From Planctomycetota bacterium (lineage in GTDB: Bacteria; Planctomycetota; Planctomycetia; Pirellulales; Pirellulaceae): a stretch of 6,701 nt of DNA. Positions within the stretch are counted from its first letter, which is position 1. Every line of letters begins with the position of its first letter. The translations under genes were made by a program, and so were the position numbers. Positions 5,435 through 6,701 of the stretch are shown here, piece by piece. The notes beneath the pieces were generated by a model. It worked only from the letters and a program-made list of their open reading frames with translations. It was not told where the DNA came from and made no database searches. Location of the stretch: assembly GCA_019347795.1 (NCBI GenBank), contig JAHWKS010000317.1, forward strand, positions 1-6,701, read 5' to 3'.

Positions 5435-6701
5435 GGGGGCCACTCGGCCATGACGGCGTCGATCGCGTGGGGCGAGGCGAGGTCCTCCTCCCCCTCGCCG
5501 GCCGGCAGTTGCGTGAATGCGATGCGCTCCCGCACCAGGCGGAGCAGCGTCACTCCGCCGGCGTGAGCGAGCGTCTCGAACGTCGCGATCCGCGGCGCGT
5601 GCAGCACGCCGACGGCCGTCTCGATGGTTGCGGTCAGCGTCCCATCGCCGTGCAGGCGAACTTCCACGTCGCGCACATCCGGCCAGCCGTTCTCGATGAC
5701 GTACCAGCGCGTCCCGTCCACATCGGCGGCAACCACGATCGACGGCGTGTCGGGGTGCAGAAAATCAAAAACGCTGAACGACACCGGCGGCCGAACCTCG
5801 GCAAAGTTGTTGCCGATGGCCGACGCCCCGGGGACGAGCGTGATGGTGAACTCGTCGTTCCCGGAGACTGCGGCCAGCGCCGATCCCGGTGACTCACGGC
5901 CGTCCAGAAGAATCCCCGGCTGCACCTCGCGAACGACGTACACGCCATTGGGCAGGTTGTGGAAGGCATAGACGCCATCGGGTCCGGTGAGCGTCTCCCG
6001 CGGTGCGATAACGGCGCCCGCCGCCGTGGTCCCGGTGAGAATGATCCTCACGCCGCCGAGCCGGCCCTCGCCGGGCTCAGCAATCCCATCGTCGTCGTCA
6101 TCGAGATACACCAGGCCCGAGATGCGCCGCGGACCCAGCCCAAGGGGCGTCACGTTGATGGTCACCGTCGCGACGTCGAGCGGGTCTGCGGTGTCGGAGG
6201 TCGTCTGCGGACGGACGCCGACCAGCAGCTCGAGCGTTCCTTCAAAGTTCGGCGGCGGGGTGACCGTCACTTCGCCCGTGTTCTCGTCGATGTTGAAGTT
6301 AAACGTCGGATTGGCGCCCTGCGGCAACGTGGCCGTGAACCGCATCGCGTCTCCCTCGACGTCGTTTCCTTCCAATTGGAAGGTGACCGGCGTGTTCATC
6401 GCCGTCGTGATCGGCGGAATATCGCTGAGGAAGGGACCGCCGTTGAACGCATCGGCTTCCACCGTGACGTTGAAGGTCCGCTGCGTGGAGCGGCCCTCGA
6501 CGTCGGTGGCAGTCACGGTCACCGTGGCCGTGCCAGTCGTGCCCGGCGCCGCTTTCATTCGCAGCACGCCGTTCTCTTCGTCCATAAAGATCTCGACGTT
6601 GTCCATGCGGATCGTGTTCGTGGGGCGGTCTTGCTCTCCGGTGGCGGTGTTGCTGATCGCCTCGCGCACGTCGTGCCCTTCCACAAGGTAGCCGAAGACC
6701 G
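5428..6701 (-). CDS. C-terminal part of a large secreted multidomain protein: cyclophilin-like end, cadherin-like modules, SdrD-type B domain (5' truncated)
   Basis: The frame is open from the right edge to TAG at 5430-5428, giving 423 visible residues; the GTG at 6684 is internal, not the true start. Visible residues 1-38 (VFGYLVEGHDVREAI, then DRP and VEIF) match the last strands of a cyclophilin-type peptidyl-prolyl isomerase. Two beta-sandwich modules follow: about 40-81 (VTVTATDVEGRS) and 89-184 (PVTFQLEGNDVEGD, INVTP), cadherin or Ig-like. Residues 193-303 form an SdrD/Cna B-type domain with an Asp-rich loop (DDDDDGIAEPGE, a likely calcium site), GPDGVYAFHNLPNGVY and NNFAEVRP. The C-terminal 120 residues (FDFLHPDTPS to AEWPPQ) I do not recognise. 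It is probably a giant cell-surface protein. Any isomerase activity cannot be judged because the catalytic part lies outside the window. It converges on the BBP7 gene. Confidence 0.9.
   Translation of the reverse strand, partial: VFGYLVEGHDVREAISNTATGEQDRPTNTIRMDNVEIFMDEENGVLRMKAAPGTTGTATVTVTATDVEGRSTQRTFNVTVEADAFNGGPFLSDIPPITTAMNTPVTFQLEGNDVEGDAMRFTATLPQGANPTFNFNIDENTGEVTVTPPPNFEGTLELLVGVRPQTTSDTADPLDVATVTINVTPLGLGPRRISGLVYLDDDDDGIAEPGEGRLGGVRIILTGTTAAGAVIAPRETLTGPDGVYAFHNLPNGVYVVREVQPGILLDGRESPGSALAAVSGNDEFTITLVPGASAIGNNFAEVRPPVSFSVFDFLHPDTPSIVVAADVDGTRWYVIENGWPDVRDVEVRLHGDGTLTATIETAVGVLHAPRIATFETLAHAGGVTLLRLVRERIAFTQLPAGEGEEDLASPHAIDAVMAEWPPQ

Noticed and set aside
4013..5443. 476-residue minus-strand open frame opposite the BBP7 gene
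   Set aside because: The sense frame matches BBP7 over its full length; the antisense product is low-complexity Arg/Gln/His-rich.

Overview
The window looks like a chromosomal stretch from a GC-rich member of the Planctomycetota, most likely near the Pirellulales. The clearest pointer is a BBP7-family outer-membrane beta-barrel gene, a family that is essentially planctomycetal. Supporting signs are a very large secreted protein joining a cyclophilin-like end, cadherin-like modules and an SdrD-type B domain, a DUF3299-like membrane protein, and exported proteins whose mature ends begin Cys-Pro-Phe-Cys. The taxon is inferred from these families, not from any marker gene.

Layout, left to right. 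Bases 2-73 hold the last 23 codons of a plus-strand gene that starts outside the window; a GC-rich hairpin follows it. Two plus-strand paralogues lie 9 bases apart (244-1608 and 1618-2772). Both encode exported proteins with a CPFC mature N-terminus and a helical HEAT-like body; only the first has an acidic linker and a C-terminal membrane anchor. Fourteen bases after the second gene is a 220-bp palindromic element (2787-3006). Its 34-bp terminal inverted repeats match at 33 of 34 positions, and each arm also carries four 8-bp TGGAGTGN units. Next comes a three-helix membrane protein with a DUF3299-like periplasmic domain (3113-3802). A 321-bp non-coding gap follows, holding three spaced copies of a nonamer and a perfect 7-bp inverted repeat. 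The BBP7 gene (4124-5434) comes next. The large multidomain gene is on the minus strand (5428 to the right edge, 5' end missing) and overlaps the BBP7 gene tail to tail by 7 bp.

Every intact product appears to be exported or membrane-bound, so this is a cell-envelope neighbourhood. The paralogue pair is very probably one transcript, and the palindrome after it is well placed to end or stabilise that transcript. No pathway links the remaining genes. I see no RNA genes, CRISPR array, transposase or phage genes. The most unusual items are the palindromic element and the anchored/soluble pair of CPFC paralogues.
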